Assembly (NCBI GenBank): GCA_902575965.1
Contig: CACGTM010000002.1
Coordinates: 79,547-143,546 of the forward strand
Origin: an uncultured Alphaproteobacteria bacterium
GTDB lineage: Bacteria; Pseudomonadota; Alphaproteobacteria; Rhodospirillales; Rhodospirillaceae
Direction: 5' to 3'
Length of the DNA stretch: 64,000 bases
The notes below the pieces were generated by a model, which was given only the letters and a program-made list of their open reading frames with translations, searched no databases and was not told the origin of the DNA. The position numbers and the translations under genes are program-made. Position 1 is the first letter of the stretch. Every line of letters begins with the position of its first letter. This document shows, piece by piece, positions 29,582 to 37,903 of the stretch.

Positions 29582-30225
29582 TTCAAAAAATTAGATAAAA
29601 ATTTTAATCCTAGGAGTTGGCTTTTTTCAGGATGGAATTGTGTCCCTAACATATTTTCTTTTTCAACTATAGCAACCAGGCTCTGGTGATAATCAACCGT
29701 CGCCAAAACATTATCCTCAAAGTCGCAAAGAAAATGAAAACTATGTACAAAATAAAAATAACGTTCATTGGTAATCCCATCAAATAGAAAATGCGACTTG
29801 TTTGGGCATATTTGGTTCCAACCCATATGCGGTATTTTTGGCTTTGCCAAAGTTTCATGTTTCATTAGACCTGGCTCGATTGGGACTACTTGGCCTGGTA
29901 TCCAGTTTAACCCATTAGTCTTACCATTTTCTAATCCAACGGTTGACATTAATTGCATACCAACACAAATACCAAGAAAAGGTCTACTTTTCCTCCTAAC
30001 AGTTTCCTCTAAAGCATCCCTTAAACCCTTTACAGACTCCAGTCCTTTTTTACAATCAGAGTAGGTACCAACGCCCGGTAGAATTACTTTATCTGATTTT
30101 TTAACATCATTAGAGTCGTTTGAGACAACTATATTAATATTCTTTAAATCTTCTTTGGCTTTTCCCAGAGAAGTATACAACGATTTTAGATTACCTGAAC
30201 CAAAATCAACAATAACAACTTGCAT
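29569..30225 (-). CDS. hisH: Imidazole glycerol phosphate synthase subunit HisH
   Basis: Glutamine amidotransferase (class I) that supplies ammonia to HisF. 218 residues. The oxyanion/nucleophile segment is FLGICVGMQLM with the catalytic Cys, and the His-Glu pair is in GTQFHPEKSQ. N-terminal VIVDFGSGNLKSL is typical. It starts 20 bp after hisB and overlaps hisA by 13 bp. Confidence 0.96.
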   Translation of the reverse strand: MQVVIVDFGSGNLKSLYTSLGKAKEDLKNINIVVSNDSNDVKKSDKVILPGVGTYSDCKKGLESVKGLRDALEETVRRKSRPFLGICVGMQLMSTVGLENGKTNGLNWIPGQVVPIEPGLMKHETLAKPKIPHMGWNQICPNKSHFLFDGITNERYFYFVHSFHFLCDFEDNVLATVDYHQSLVAIVEKENMLGTQFHPEKSQLLGLKFLSNFLKWKP

Positions 30226-30245
30226 ATTTTGAACCTATTAAGATG

Positions 30246-30839
30246 TCACAGCTTTCCTTTTGTTGATGGTATTTCATCTAATTTTCTCTCATCTAGTTCA
30301 ACCGCATCCCTTAATGAACGAGCCAAACCTTTAAAACATGACTCGATAATATGATGATTATTTTCACCATAATGATTCCAGACATGTAATGTAACTCCAA
30401 GTGACTGTGCGAAAGCTTGAAACCACTCTTTAAACAATTCAGTATCCATTTCACCTAGTTTTGGTTTTGAAAAATTAACATTCCAAATTAAGTATGGACG
30501 ATTAGATAAATCAAGCGAGACTTGAGAAAGAGTTTCATCCATGGGAATTGAAGAGGTCCCATATCTCCTTATACCTCTTCTTTCACCTAGAGCCTTGGAA
30601 ATTGCTTCCCCCAGACAAATTCCTGTGTCTTCGGTTGTATGATGAAAATCTATATGGAGATCACCCTTTGCATGTAGATTAATATCTATAAGACTGTGGC
30701 GAGATAATTGCTCTACCATGTGATCTAAGAAACCAATACCCGTTGAAATATTATAAATGCCTTTCCCATCAATATTTATTTCAGCCTCTATTGATGTTTC
30801 TTTAGTTTTACGTAAAACTTTAGCTATTCTATTATTCAT
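30246..30839 (-). CDS. hisB: Imidazoleglycerol-phosphate dehydratase HisB
   Basis: Mn-dependent dehydratase of histidine synthesis. 197 residues, monofunctional (no histidinol-phosphatase part). The two metal-binding repeats are [14 protein letters not shown] with [16 protein letters not shown], and the C-terminal [17 protein letters not shown]. First gene of hisB-H-A-F-E-HIT. hisG, hisD, hisC and hisI are not in this window. AAGG upstream of the ATG is the probable ribosome-binding site. Confidence 0.97.
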   Translation of the reverse strand: MNNRIAKVLRKTKETSIEAEINIDGKGIYNISTGIGFLDHMVEQLSRHSLIDINLHAKGDLHIDFHHTTEDTGICLGEAISKALGERRGIRRYGTSSIPMDETLSQVSLDLSNRPYLIWNVNFSKPKLGEMDTELFKEWFQAFAQSLGVTLHVWNHYGENNHHIIESCFKGLARSLRDAVELDERKLDEIPSTKGKL

Positions 30840-30899
30840 ATCTTAGCCTTTAGCAGAATTAAAAAATATATTCACTTATTTGGCAATTTAATAGCACTT

Positions 30900-30918
30900 T
30901 ATTAGAGTTAATCTAATA
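30900..30918. repeat. 7-5-7 inverted repeat upstream of hisB
   Basis: TATTAGA (30900-30906) and TCTAATA (30912-30918) are perfect arms with a 5-bp spacer, about 60 bp upstream of the hisB start in the divergent hisB/XRE gap. The geometry fits a dimeric-repressor operator. Whether it serves hisB, the XRE gene or neither is unknown. Confidence 0.5.
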
Positions 30919-30969
30919 GTTTCTTCAAAAAAATTACCCAAGGAAATACTTTCATTTCATATTAGATCT

Positions 30970-30999
30970 ATACTACACGATCTGATAATTATGTAGTAT
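30970..30999. promoter_or_regulatory. 8-14-8 inverted repeat upstream of the XRE regulator (candidate operator)
   Basis: ATACTACA (30970-30977) and TGTAGTAT (30992-30999) are perfect inverted arms centred about 57 bp before the XRE start. An outer pair, ATTTCAT (30954-30960) and ATGAAAT (31011-31017), is nearly concentric with it. Such nested dyads upstream of a helix-turn-helix gene are typical of autoregulation, but no binding data can be read from the sequence. Confidence 0.45.
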
Positions 31000-31041
31000 G
31001 TTTAAATTTAATGAAATTTATAAGGGTGAAATAATTCAAAA

Positions 31042-31509
31042 TTGAGTGACTTTAATGCAAATATTGACAGAAATTTGAAAGTTGAGGCTTCAAAACAACC
31101 AGACCCTGTTGACATTCATGTTGGTAAAAGAATTAAACTCCGAAGAACCATGCTTAAAGTAAGCCAGGACCAGCTAGCGAATGAAATTGGAGTAACTTTT
31201 CAGCAAATACAAAAATACGAAAGTGGGCATAATCGTGTTAGCGCCTCTCGTCTTTTTGATATATCTATCTTCCTTAGCTGCCATATCTCATACTTTTTTG
31301 AAGATTTTGAGATCAATTCAAGATTAAAACAGAACAAAAATATTTATAGTGATAATGACACGAGTCATAAGCAAAAAACCCCGACTGACCCAATGCTAAA
31401 AACAGAAACTTTGGAGATTGTAAGAGCTTATTGGAAGCTTCCATCTGATGATTTAAGGAAATCAATAAGAAATTTACTCATTAGTCTATCAAAAAGGGAG
31501 AGTAATTAA
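31042..31509 (+). CDS. XRE-family helix-turn-helix transcriptional regulator
   Basis: A 155-residue DNA-binding protein of the alphaproteobacterial XRE type. After a short leader, PVDIHVGKRIKLRR opens the HTH domain (about 22-80), with SQDQLANEIGVTFQQIQKYE as the helix-turn-helix. A linker and a C-terminal helical part (about 118-150, ETLEIVRAYWKLP then RKSIRNLLISLSK) follow, as in many small alphaproteobacterial regulators. The start is TTG, with AAGGGT rather far upstream, so the N-terminus is uncertain. Target genes are unknown. It is convergent with, and one base from, the OmpR-type regulator. Confidence 0.85.
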   Translation: MSDFNANIDRNLKVEASKQPDPVDIHVGKRIKLRRTMLKVSQDQLANEIGVTFQQIQKYESGHNRVSASRLFDISIFLSCHISYFFEDFEINSRLKQNKNIYSDNDTSHKQKTPTDPMLKTETLEIVRAYWKLPSDDLRKSIRNLLISLSKRESN

Positions 31510-31510
31510 G

Positions 31511-32203
31511 CTATTTATCAATCTGGTACCCTCCCCCTGTAGTTTTAATCACTTCAAAAGATGATTCTATCTTCGAAATTTTTTTCCTTAGTCTGTATAC
31601 ATGCGTTTCCAATGTGTGAGTATCGATTATATTATCATATCCCCATATAACCCTCAGTAATTTATCTTTCATCACCGTTTTGCCTTTATATTTAATCAAA
31701 AGACTTAAAATGCTCGTTTCTTTTTCTGTTAAGTTGATGAATTTATTTTTATTGATATTGTTCAGCCGTTTCAAATGTGGAACAAAACAAAACTCACCAA
31801 TTATAACCGACCTATCTTCTTCTTCTCTTTGCTTGTCTAAGATAGTCCTAATTGAAAAAACTAAGTCCTCAACGTAAAAAGGCTTAACCAAGACATCATC
31901 TAAACCGCTACTTTTTTGTAAAAATTTAATCTTATCTAGGTCTTTTGAAATAAGACCCATTGTCGGGACGTTATTAAGTAGGCTTTTATACTTACTGACG
32001 TATTCAAGCATTTTTCCATCAAAAACGTTAGAGTCAAGAATTAAAAAATGCAAATTATTTTTTTTTATGACCTCATAACTATCTAAAACATTTTTTGCTA
32101 TTAATATAATCCCAAAATCGAGAAGTTTAACTAATTGTTGCACAAAAATATCGCTTATAATTGGCTCATTAGTTACTAAAAGGAGTTTTTTTTCTTGGGC
32201 CAT
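31511..32203 (-). CDS. OmpR-type DNA-binding regulator with a degenerate receiver
   Basis: 230 residues: an N-terminal CheY-like receiver (1-122) and a C-terminal winged-helix domain (about 135-230, ending in THTLETHVYRLRKKIS and the TTGGGYQI wing). The phospho-acceptor Asp57 (FLILDSN) and Lys107 (VLVKPF) are present. The acidic pair that binds Mg2+ after the first strand is replaced by Thr-Asn (LLLVTNEP, residues 8-14, versus the usual VxDD). Phosphorylation may be impaired or absent. No histidine kinase gene lies nearby. The precise orthology is not recognised. Confidence 0.8.
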   Translation of the reverse strand: MAQEKKLLLVTNEPIISDIFVQQLVKLLDFGIILIAKNVLDSYEVIKKNNLHFLILDSNVFDGKMLEYVSKYKSLLNNVPTMGLISKDLDKIKFLQKSSGLDDVLVKPFYVEDLVFSIRTILDKQREEEDRSVIIGEFCFVPHLKRLNNINKNKFINLTEKETSILSLLIKYKGKTVMKDKLLRVIWGYDNIIDTHTLETHVYRLRKKISKIESSFEVIKTTGGGYQIDK

Positions 32204-32357
32204 TATAATTATCCAAAAAATTATGAATTTAAGTTATAGTTAAGTATATTAAATCTCTTTATTTCCCTAATAAAATCGTTGTTTCTTTTTTTAGAAGAAT
32301 ATTTTATTAAACATTCTTCCTTTCTTTCAAGAAAATAATAGTTTAAAGACCAGTAAT

Positions 32358-33488
32358 ATGAACAATAATGATATTTCAATGCTCCAAATTTTAGATAATA
32401 ATCCCCTTTTGAAAGTTGATAGAGCCATTTCAGAAATTAGAAGAGGCATGCCTGTACTAATTGAATCCGATGAATGTAGTAGACTTTCAATTGCATCTGA
32501 AACATTAAAAGTTGAAACACTTGACTTTTTAACAGATGAATGTCCCAAAAACACAGCTCCTTATCTTACAATTACGCATAATAGAAGTGTTAATGTTGGA
32601 ATATCTTCTCAGGAGAAGCGAGCTGTCTCAATAAAGATAACCCAAAATCTAAATAAAGAACATATCTTTGAATTTATAGGTTTAAAAAAACAAAGTGAAA
32701 CCAAAACTATATCCATTGATACAAAAGTATTTACTAATGACATATCAATAGATGCCTCGATTGAGTTATGTAAGATTTCTAAATTATTACCTTCATCAAT
32801 ATCGACGGTGATTGATAAGAAACGCGCTGAGTTTTGGAAGATTAATAATAAAATTATGTCAATAACAACTAAAGAAATTTTTGATTATAATTTAAACCAA
32901 GCTCTTTCACTTAATATTGTTTCAGAGGCTTTTGTACCTCTAAAGTCATGCGAAAACACAAAGATTTTAGTCTTCCGTCCTGTCAATGGAGGTTTGGAAC
33001 ATTTAGCTATATTAATTAATTTTGAAAATAAGGAACCTGTGTTAACTAGAATACATTCAGAGTGCTATACTGGTGATCTAATTGGGTCATTAAAGTGTGA
33101 TTGTGGCGACCAGCTCCGCGGGGCTATTTCTACAATAGCCAATTCTGGTGGAGGTTTGTTAATTTACCTTGCTCAAGAAGGCAGGGGAATTGGCCTTGTT
33201 AATAAGCTCAGAGCGTATGAGATGCAAGGAGGCGGTAAAGATACTGTGGATGCAAATGAGAGTTTAGGTTTTAAAGATGATGAGAGGGACTACTTACCTG
33301 CAATTCAAATTTTAAAAAAACTTAATATAAAAAAAGTACGTTTATTAACTAATAACCCTAATAAAGTGAAGTCTCTAAACGATCATGGGATACACGTTGA
33401 TGAGAGACTTACTCACTCCTTCCCTACTAATCAACATAATTGGTCTTATCTTGATACAAAATCAAAAAAACTAGGACATCTTTTATAA
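32358..33488 (+). CDS. ribA: GTP cyclohydrolase II RibA (with N-terminal extension)
   Basis: First step of riboflavin synthesis: GTP to diaminohydroxy-ribosylaminopyrimidine phosphate, formate and pyrophosphate. The catalytic domain (about 190-376) carries the zinc ligands in SECYTGDLIGSLKCDCGDQL and the LAQEGRGIGLVNKLRAYE loop. The N-terminal 190 residues look like a decayed RibB-like region (VDRAISEIRRGMPVLI resembles the RibB start) lacking the acidic RibB active-site motif, a known design in alphaproteobacterial RibA. No other rib gene is adjacent. Confidence 0.9.
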   Translation: MNNNDISMLQILDNNPLLKVDRAISEIRRGMPVLIESDECSRLSIASETLKVETLDFLTDECPKNTAPYLTITHNRSVNVGISSQEKRAVSIKITQNLNKEHIFEFIGLKKQSETKTISIDTKVFTNDISIDASIELCKISKLLPSSISTVIDKKRAEFWKINNKIMSITTKEIFDYNLNQALSLNIVSEAFVPLKSCENTKILVFRPVNGGLEHLAILINFENKEPVLTRIHSECYTGDLIGSLKCDCGDQLRGAISTIANSGGGLLIYLAQEGRGIGLVNKLRAYEMQGGGKDTVDANESLGFKDDERDYLPAIQILKKLNIKKVRLLTNNPNKVKSLNDHGIHVDERLTHSFPTNQHNWSYLDTKSKKLGHLL

Positions 33489-34046
33489 ATGTCATTTGAT
33501 TACAATAATTCTAAAACATTAAATGAAATAAAGATTGTACAAGAAACTAAAAGCGAAGGAACGCTTTATTTTGAAGATTTAATAATTAAATGTACATTAG
33601 GAAGAAATGGAATAAAAAAAAATAAAATCGAAGGAGATGGCAGTACGCCTGCGGGGCTTTTTCATTTACGAGAAATATTTTACAGACAGGATAAAGTTAC
33701 TATCCCATTTTCAAATTTAAAAACGAATATAATAAAAAAAAATTATGGCTGGTGCGATGAGCCAAGTGACACAAACTATAATAAAAAAGTTATACTTCCC
33801 TATCATTGTTCTACAGAGAGTTTATGGAGAAACGATGATAGATATGACATAGTAATTGTATTAGGACACAATGACGAACCAGTTGTATCTGGTATGGGTA
33901 GTGCTATATTTATTCATGTTACAAATTCTTTACAAAAGCCTACAGAAGGGTGTATCGCTGTAAAAAAAGTTGATTTAATCGATATCATTAATAAGTCTGA
34001 TAAAAATACTTTATGTAATATAGCTTATATGGGTATTAATTCTTAA
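33489..34046 (+). CDS. L,D-transpeptidase (YkuD)-family protein
   Basis: 185 residues with a YkuD-type fold: GDGSTPAGLFHLREIF is the substrate-strand signature, and the active site reads AIFIHVTNSLQKPTEGCIAV, giving His and nucleophile Cys in the HxnTxGC arrangement. No signal peptide is visible, so its compartment is unclear. It starts directly after the ribA stop. Homologues form 3-3 or protein-peptidoglycan crosslinks, but the short no-signal type is uncharacterised. It is convergent with the YggS-family gene and overlaps it by 4 bp. Confidence 0.78.
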   Translation: MSFDYNNSKTLNEIKIVQETKSEGTLYFEDLIIKCTLGRNGIKKNKIEGDGSTPAGLFHLREIFYRQDKVTIPFSNLKTNIIKKNYGWCDEPSDTNYNKKVILPYHCSTESLWRNDDRYDIVIVLGHNDEPVVSGMGSAIFIHVTNSLQKPTEGCIAVKKVDLIDIINKSDKNTLCNIAYMGINS

Positions 34047-34702
34047 TATCTTTTTCCAAAAATACCTTCACCCACCCTGATGTGAGTGGCTCCTTGTTTT
34101 ATTCCTTCTATATAGTCAGCTGTCATCCCCATACTCAATAATTTGATGTTGTTCATACTTGCAAGAGATTTAAGAAGATAAAAATGTTTCTTCGGAGGTT
34201 CATTCTTTGGAGGGAGACACATTAAACCAATGATATTAAGTTTATAGTCACTGATACATAAATTATAAAACTCTTTTACTTCGGTTGGCTTTATTCCTGA
34301 CTTCTGTCTCTCATGGCCAGTATTAACTTGAATGAAACATTTTACTTCCTTGTTTTGCTTTTTGCATTCATTTGATATTTTTGAAGCAAGTTTAATTCTA
34401 TCTAATGTCTGAATATAATCAAATAAATTGACTGCTTGACTTACTTTATTACTTTGTAATGGACCAATCATATGAAGCTTAACGTCGGGTATTTTAATTT
34501 TAATATTACTCCATTTCTCGGTTGCTTCTTGAACCTGATTCTCACCAAAACACCTATGCCCAATATTCAAAAGTTGGTCTATTTTCTCTTGAGGTTGTTT
34601 TTTTGAAACTGCAATTAATTCTATTTTTCTTTCAAAGGAGCTTTCTGATATAGTTTGATGAATATTTTTTATAATATCTATATATCTGTCATGAATTTTC
34701 AT
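34043..34702 (-). CDS. YggS/PROSC-family pyridoxal-phosphate homeostasis protein
   Basis: Single-domain TIM-barrel PLP-binding protein that buffers PLP; it is not a known enzyme. The lysine that forms the Schiff base is in LIAVSKKQP, and CFGENQVQEATEKW, LHMIGPLQSNKV and LSMGMTADYIEGIKQGATHIR are family signatures. I start at ATG 34702 (MKIHDRY), preceded by AAGAAG, rather than at GTG 34717. That gives 219 residues. In many alphaproteobacteria this gene lies near leuS; here leuS is about 3 kb away. Confidence 0.92.
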   Translation of the reverse strand: MKIHDRYIDIIKNIHQTISESSFERKIELIAVSKKQPQEKIDQLLNIGHRCFGENQVQEATEKWSNIKIKIPDVKLHMIGPLQSNKVSQAVNLFDYIQTLDRIKLASKISNECKKQNKEVKCFIQVNTGHERQKSGIKPTEVKEFYNLCISDYKLNIIGLMCLPPKNEPPKKHFYLLKSLASMNNIKLLSMGMTADYIEGIKQGATHIRVGEGIFGKRY

Positions 34703-34756
34703 ATACTTCTTTTTCACTGATTATTAATCAAAATAAAATAAAAAAATGATACATTA

Positions 34757-35413
34757 ATGCTTATAAATAGAAACAAAAAAATTCCTCGTATTATAGTTTT
34801 TACAGATGATAAATGTATTTTAAGTCCTATTGAGCTTGCTAAAGTTATTCCAATTAACTGGGGTATACTTATTAGAAACTATCAAGCACCTAACCGAAAG
34901 GAGCTTATATGTTCTACTGCTAAAATTTGTAAACAAAGAGGTATCTTTTTTATAATTGCTAATGATTTAAAACTTGCTCTTTCTCTAAAAGCATCTGGTT
35001 TACACTTGTCCGAATATCATTTTTCAAGAAATATTCTTTCAACAATATTTATTCATTCATCGAAATTACAAATTACAACGTCGGCCCATACATTCCATAA
35101 AATTACACAATCAAATCTATATAAATTCGATGCAATTTTTTTATCACCAATTTTTAAAACACAATCTCATCCTACACAAAGCGGATTAGGGATCCATCGT
35201 TTTATAGCTTTATCAAAAAAAACTTCAGTAAATACATTAGCATTAGGTGGAATAAGATTAGATGATTACAATAGACTAAGTAATTTTGGGTTGTATGGAA
35301 TAGGAGGGATTAGTATTGCAAATCTACTTTCTCAAAACTTTAATCTTACACCCAAACGTGCTCCTTTTTGGGGAGCATCTATTTGCGAAACCGTTCTATC
35401 CCGGTCAAAATAA
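34757..35413 (+). CDS. thiE: Thiamine-phosphate synthase/TenI-family protein
   Basis: 218-residue ThiE/TenI-type TIM barrel. ThiE joins HMP-PP and THZ-P to thiamine phosphate; TenI-type members instead aromatise the thiazole. Visible elements are FTDDKCI near the start, GLHLSEYH, TTSAHTFHKI, DAIFLSPIFKTQSHP, and the end ALGGI followed by YGIGGISI. The N-terminal KGVDGVHLG-like element is relaxed, so function is uncertain between the two. In alphaproteobacteria a ThiE-like gene beside yggS is frequent. Its last 27 codons overlap the outer-membrane protein gene in antisense. Confidence 0.75.
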   Translation: MLINRNKKIPRIIVFTDDKCILSPIELAKVIPINWGILIRNYQAPNRKELICSTAKICKQRGIFFIIANDLKLALSLKASGLHLSEYHFSRNILSTIFIHSSKLQITTSAHTFHKITQSNLYKFDAIFLSPIFKTQSHPTQSGLGIHRFIALSKKTSVNTLALGGIRLDDYNRLSNFGLYGIGGISIANLLSQNFNLTPKRAPFWGASICETVLSRSK

Positions 35414-36120
35414 AATGCGTTAGCATCAACAAAGAGGCTTGGGGAAAGATTAATCATACCCCCTACCATCCAACGTTTACCCTCTAGATCGGTTAATTGT
35501 GGTTGCGAGAAGGCCATTTGTCTATAACTAAAGTTTAAGTCAAATACCTTTGAACCAAAACCAAGGCCAGCTTGCCATAATACCTGAGTATCAGATAAGC
35601 TTCTCAGACTAGCGACTTCTTTATATGTGCCGCTTAAGTAAAAGCCCTCATAATCTAAAAGGGCTCCAAAACCCTTTTCTGATACAGGCTCAATTAAGAA
35701 TCTATAAGATTCGTTTTCTATTCCATTAATTGCTCCAAAGTTATTCTCTCCGGGTATTGAGTTAGCCTTAACTTTTTTTAATTCATTGAATTTTTTATTT
35801 TTTAATGAAGAATAATAATTAAATGACCCGACACCCTTTTCGTCATCGGTCTCAAGGATGACTGTTCCAAATGCAGGCAAGGTGTAGCCTATAGTTAGAG
35901 ATGTTTCGCTAATGAGTTGTGAAAAGTTTTTGAATACTGAAAGAAAACTTGATAGCCTATCAGACGTTTTGGCCTTTATTTTATTTTCTTGATTATTAAC
36001 AACTAGATTTTTCCAAGCGCCGCCGAAAGCCAGATCTGCCTTCAACGGAGCAGAATTGAGAGAAACAAGAAAAAACAAAGAAAAAGTTAGTAGAAAAACT
36101 CGGAACATCAGTAACTCCAT
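35332..36120 (-). CDS. Predicted outer-membrane beta-barrel protein
   Basis: A 262-residue exported protein with a signal peptide (about 1-29, ending in LNSAPLKADLA). The remainder alternates polar and aromatic/hydrophobic residues like beta-strands and ends in GARLGVRLKF, the terminal-aromatic signature of BAM-inserted barrels. Its size suggests roughly 10-12 strands, smaller than trimeric general porins. No family name can be assigned with certainty. Its 3' end overlaps thiE by 82 bp on the opposite strand. A palindrome lies about 100 bp upstream. Confidence 0.75.
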   Translation of the reverse strand: MELLMFRVFLLTFSLFFLVSLNSAPLKADLAFGGAWKNLVVNNQENKIKAKTSDRLSSFLSVFKNFSQLISETSLTIGYTLPAFGTVILETDDEKGVGSFNYYSSLKNKKFNELKKVKANSIPGENNFGAINGIENESYRFLIEPVSEKGFGALLDYEGFYLSGTYKEVASLRSLSDTQVLWQAGLGFGSKVFDLNFSYRQMAFSQPQLTDLEGKRWMVGGMINLSPSLFVDANAFYFDRDRTVSQIDAPQKGARLGVRLKF

Positions 36121-36209
36121 TACTTAGATTATATCCGAAAATCTGAGTGTAAAATGAATAAGAAATGTGTATTGGTCAAGAACTTCCCTTGATGTAAAGA
36201 TAAATCATA

Positions 36210-36225
36210 AAATGATGTATCATTT
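36210..36225. promoter_or_regulatory. 7-2-7 palindrome upstream of the outer-membrane protein gene
   Basis: AAATGAT-GT-ATCATTT is a perfect dyad, 90-105 bp upstream of the minus-strand barrel gene and within the 211-bp gap before holA. Dyads of this type are operators of Fur-superfamily and other dimeric repressors, but I cannot assign a regulator. Confidence 0.4.
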
Positions 36226-36331
36226 CATCAACAAAGGTGTTTAAAACTCGTATTTGTGTGACCAAAAAGTCAGTAATATATGTTTATCTAGCGATAAACC
36301 ACTAATTAAAAAGGGTAATACAAGCAAACAA

Positions 36332-37375
36332 TTATTTTTTCAGTTTTATTAACCTAGCTCCGGCCCCAGAAATCTGAAGAAGGGCACGCTCAACAATCTG
36401 TTTAGCTAGAATATTTTTTGTCTTAACCAATTCCTCTGTATCAGACAAAATATTTAGAGACTTGAATAAATATTCAGGAGTCCACAATTCACACTGTTGT
36501 TTAAACTCACCAGCACGTTTAAAGAAAACAGGAGGTTTGAGATTTTTGATAAGCTCATCAAGTGAATATTCATTCTTTTGAGAAACAACTGAATTTAATC
36601 GATGAAAGTGCCTAGAAGTCAAAAGTATAATTGATATAAAATTTCCTCCCTCAGCAGTTAAATGGTTGAAAATACTTTTTAGAAGGTTTTTGTTGCCAGA
36701 TGCTGTGGCATATATCAGATCATCATATTCTTTTTTATCGCCCCTTCCTATACAGGAAATTACATCATCAAGAGAGATATAATTATCTTCGTCCGATATT
36801 TTGTATAAACACAATTTATCAATTTCTCTTGTTGTAATACCCCTATCGCCTCCGAGATTATCTATTAGCCAAAGAAGTGCTTCCCTACTTATTGTAAAGT
36901 TTTTATCTTTTAGATTTTCTATTATATACTTTTCTAAGGTATAGGAGGTATCCTCATAACAAGCAAAGGCAAGAAGCTTATTATTTTTTTCAAATATTTT
37001 TCTAAGAGTGGACCTAGGCCCTAAATTGCTACTTGTAAGTATAAAATAATTTTTGCTACCTTCCAGTGATGGCAGCTCCTTCAATTCTTTTGTTATACTA
37101 TCATCAGCATCAAATATCCTTATTACTCTATTACTGCCTGAAAGCGATAAGGACATCGCCTCATCATGAAGTGTAAAGGGTTTCTCCTTTATAGTTTTAA
37201 CACTTAAATCACTTAATGAGAAAGGATCTTGCCTGTTTGCCAAAATTACAGATTTAAGCTTTTCATATAACTCTGATACTTGCCCTTGGTCTGGTCCAAA
37301 AATTAATATTACATTTTTAATTTTTTTTAGATCATTCAAAAAGTTATTTATTTGAGATGAATTTACTTTTACCAT
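36332..37375 (-). CDS. holA: DNA polymerase III subunit delta HolA
   Basis: Clamp-loader subunit that opens the beta clamp. 347 residues, normal length. FGPDQGQVSELYEKL opens the AAA+-like domain I (the Walker A is degenerate, as in all delta subunits). IFDADDSITKELKEL and the later DNLGGDRGITTREIDKL are family features, followed by a helical C-terminal collar domain. It directly follows lptE and leuS, the conserved alphaproteobacterial grouping. Confidence 0.92.
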   Translation of the reverse strand: MVKVNSSQINNFLNDLKKIKNVILIFGPDQGQVSELYEKLKSVILANRQDPFSLSDLSVKTIKEKPFTLHDEAMSLSLSGSNRVIRIFDADDSITKELKELPSLEGSKNYFILTSSNLGPRSTLRKIFEKNNKLLAFACYEDTSYTLEKYIIENLKDKNFTISREALLWLIDNLGGDRGITTREIDKLCLYKISDEDNYISLDDVISCIGRGDKKEYDDLIYATASGNKNLLKSIFNHLTAEGGNFISIILLTSRHFHRLNSVVSQKNEYSLDELIKNLKPPVFFKRAGEFKQQCELWTPEYLFKSLNILSDTEELVKTKNILAKQIVERALLQISGAGARLIKLKK

Positions 37376-37376
37376 T

Positions 37377-37895
37377 TTATTTTTTCAAAACAGTAGTTGA
37401 AAAATAAATTGATAAAATACTTCTTATATTTTCACTTATACGTCGTAAAGCACGGGTTTCAGCATTCCGTTGAGATGCAATAGTAGCGTATTGTTGATCA
37501 AGAATATTATAAGAAACAGTTACGGTGGTCGCATCTCTAAGCATTCTTCTAGAGCCATTCCATAAAATAATATTAGCCTTTACTATATAATTTGCCCTTG
37601 ATGAGGTTGAGTCTTTTCTAATTCCAATTTCTTGAATCCTTGTTGAAATATTAACTTGAAGATCAAACTCTTTTTTTGAACTAGGCCCTTGATTAATTCT
37701 TTCTCTTAAAAACTGCCTAAGTTCAATTCCTGATCTATCAGATATCGGTCTTACATCAACTTTTTGTAATAAACTTATTACACCTTTATTTTCTTCATTT
37801 ACATTATAGGAATAAATTGGTTTAAAACCACAACCTTGAAAATTGAGTAAAATAATTAAAATAAAAAATAATTTTTTCATTGAGAAAAAATACAT
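37377..37895 (-). CDS. lptE: LPS-assembly lipoprotein LptE
   Basis: Plug protein of the LptDE translocon that inserts LPS into the outer membrane. About 172 residues, with a lipoprotein signal peptide ending NFQGC, then GFKPIYSYN, the hallmark start of mature alphaproteobacterial LptE. A later segment with LREFLRERINQG-like composition (here LRQFLRERINQG) is also typical. Start candidates are GTG 37901, ATG 37895 and ATG 37880. AAGAG suits 37895. It lies between leuS and holA. Confidence 0.88.
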   Translation of the reverse strand: MYFFSMKKLFFILIILLNFQGCGFKPIYSYNVNEENKGVISLLQKVDVRPISDRSGIELRQFLRERINQGPSSKKEFDLQVNISTRIQEIGIRKDSTSSRANYIVKANIILWNGSRRMLRDATTVTVSYNILDQQYATIASQRNAETRALRRISENIRSILSIYFSTTVLKK

Positions 37896-37903
37896 AATCA
37901 CTC

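Noticed and set aside
34757-36120. Recent horizontal transfer of the thiE/OMP pair
   Set aside because: The overlap is odd, but base composition looks like the surroundings and there are no flanking repeats, tRNA or integrase.
36282-36299. Hairpin GTTTATC-TAGC-GATAAAC downstream of holA
   Set aside because: A perfect 7-bp stem but no T run on either strand, so it is not supported as a terminator; function unknown.
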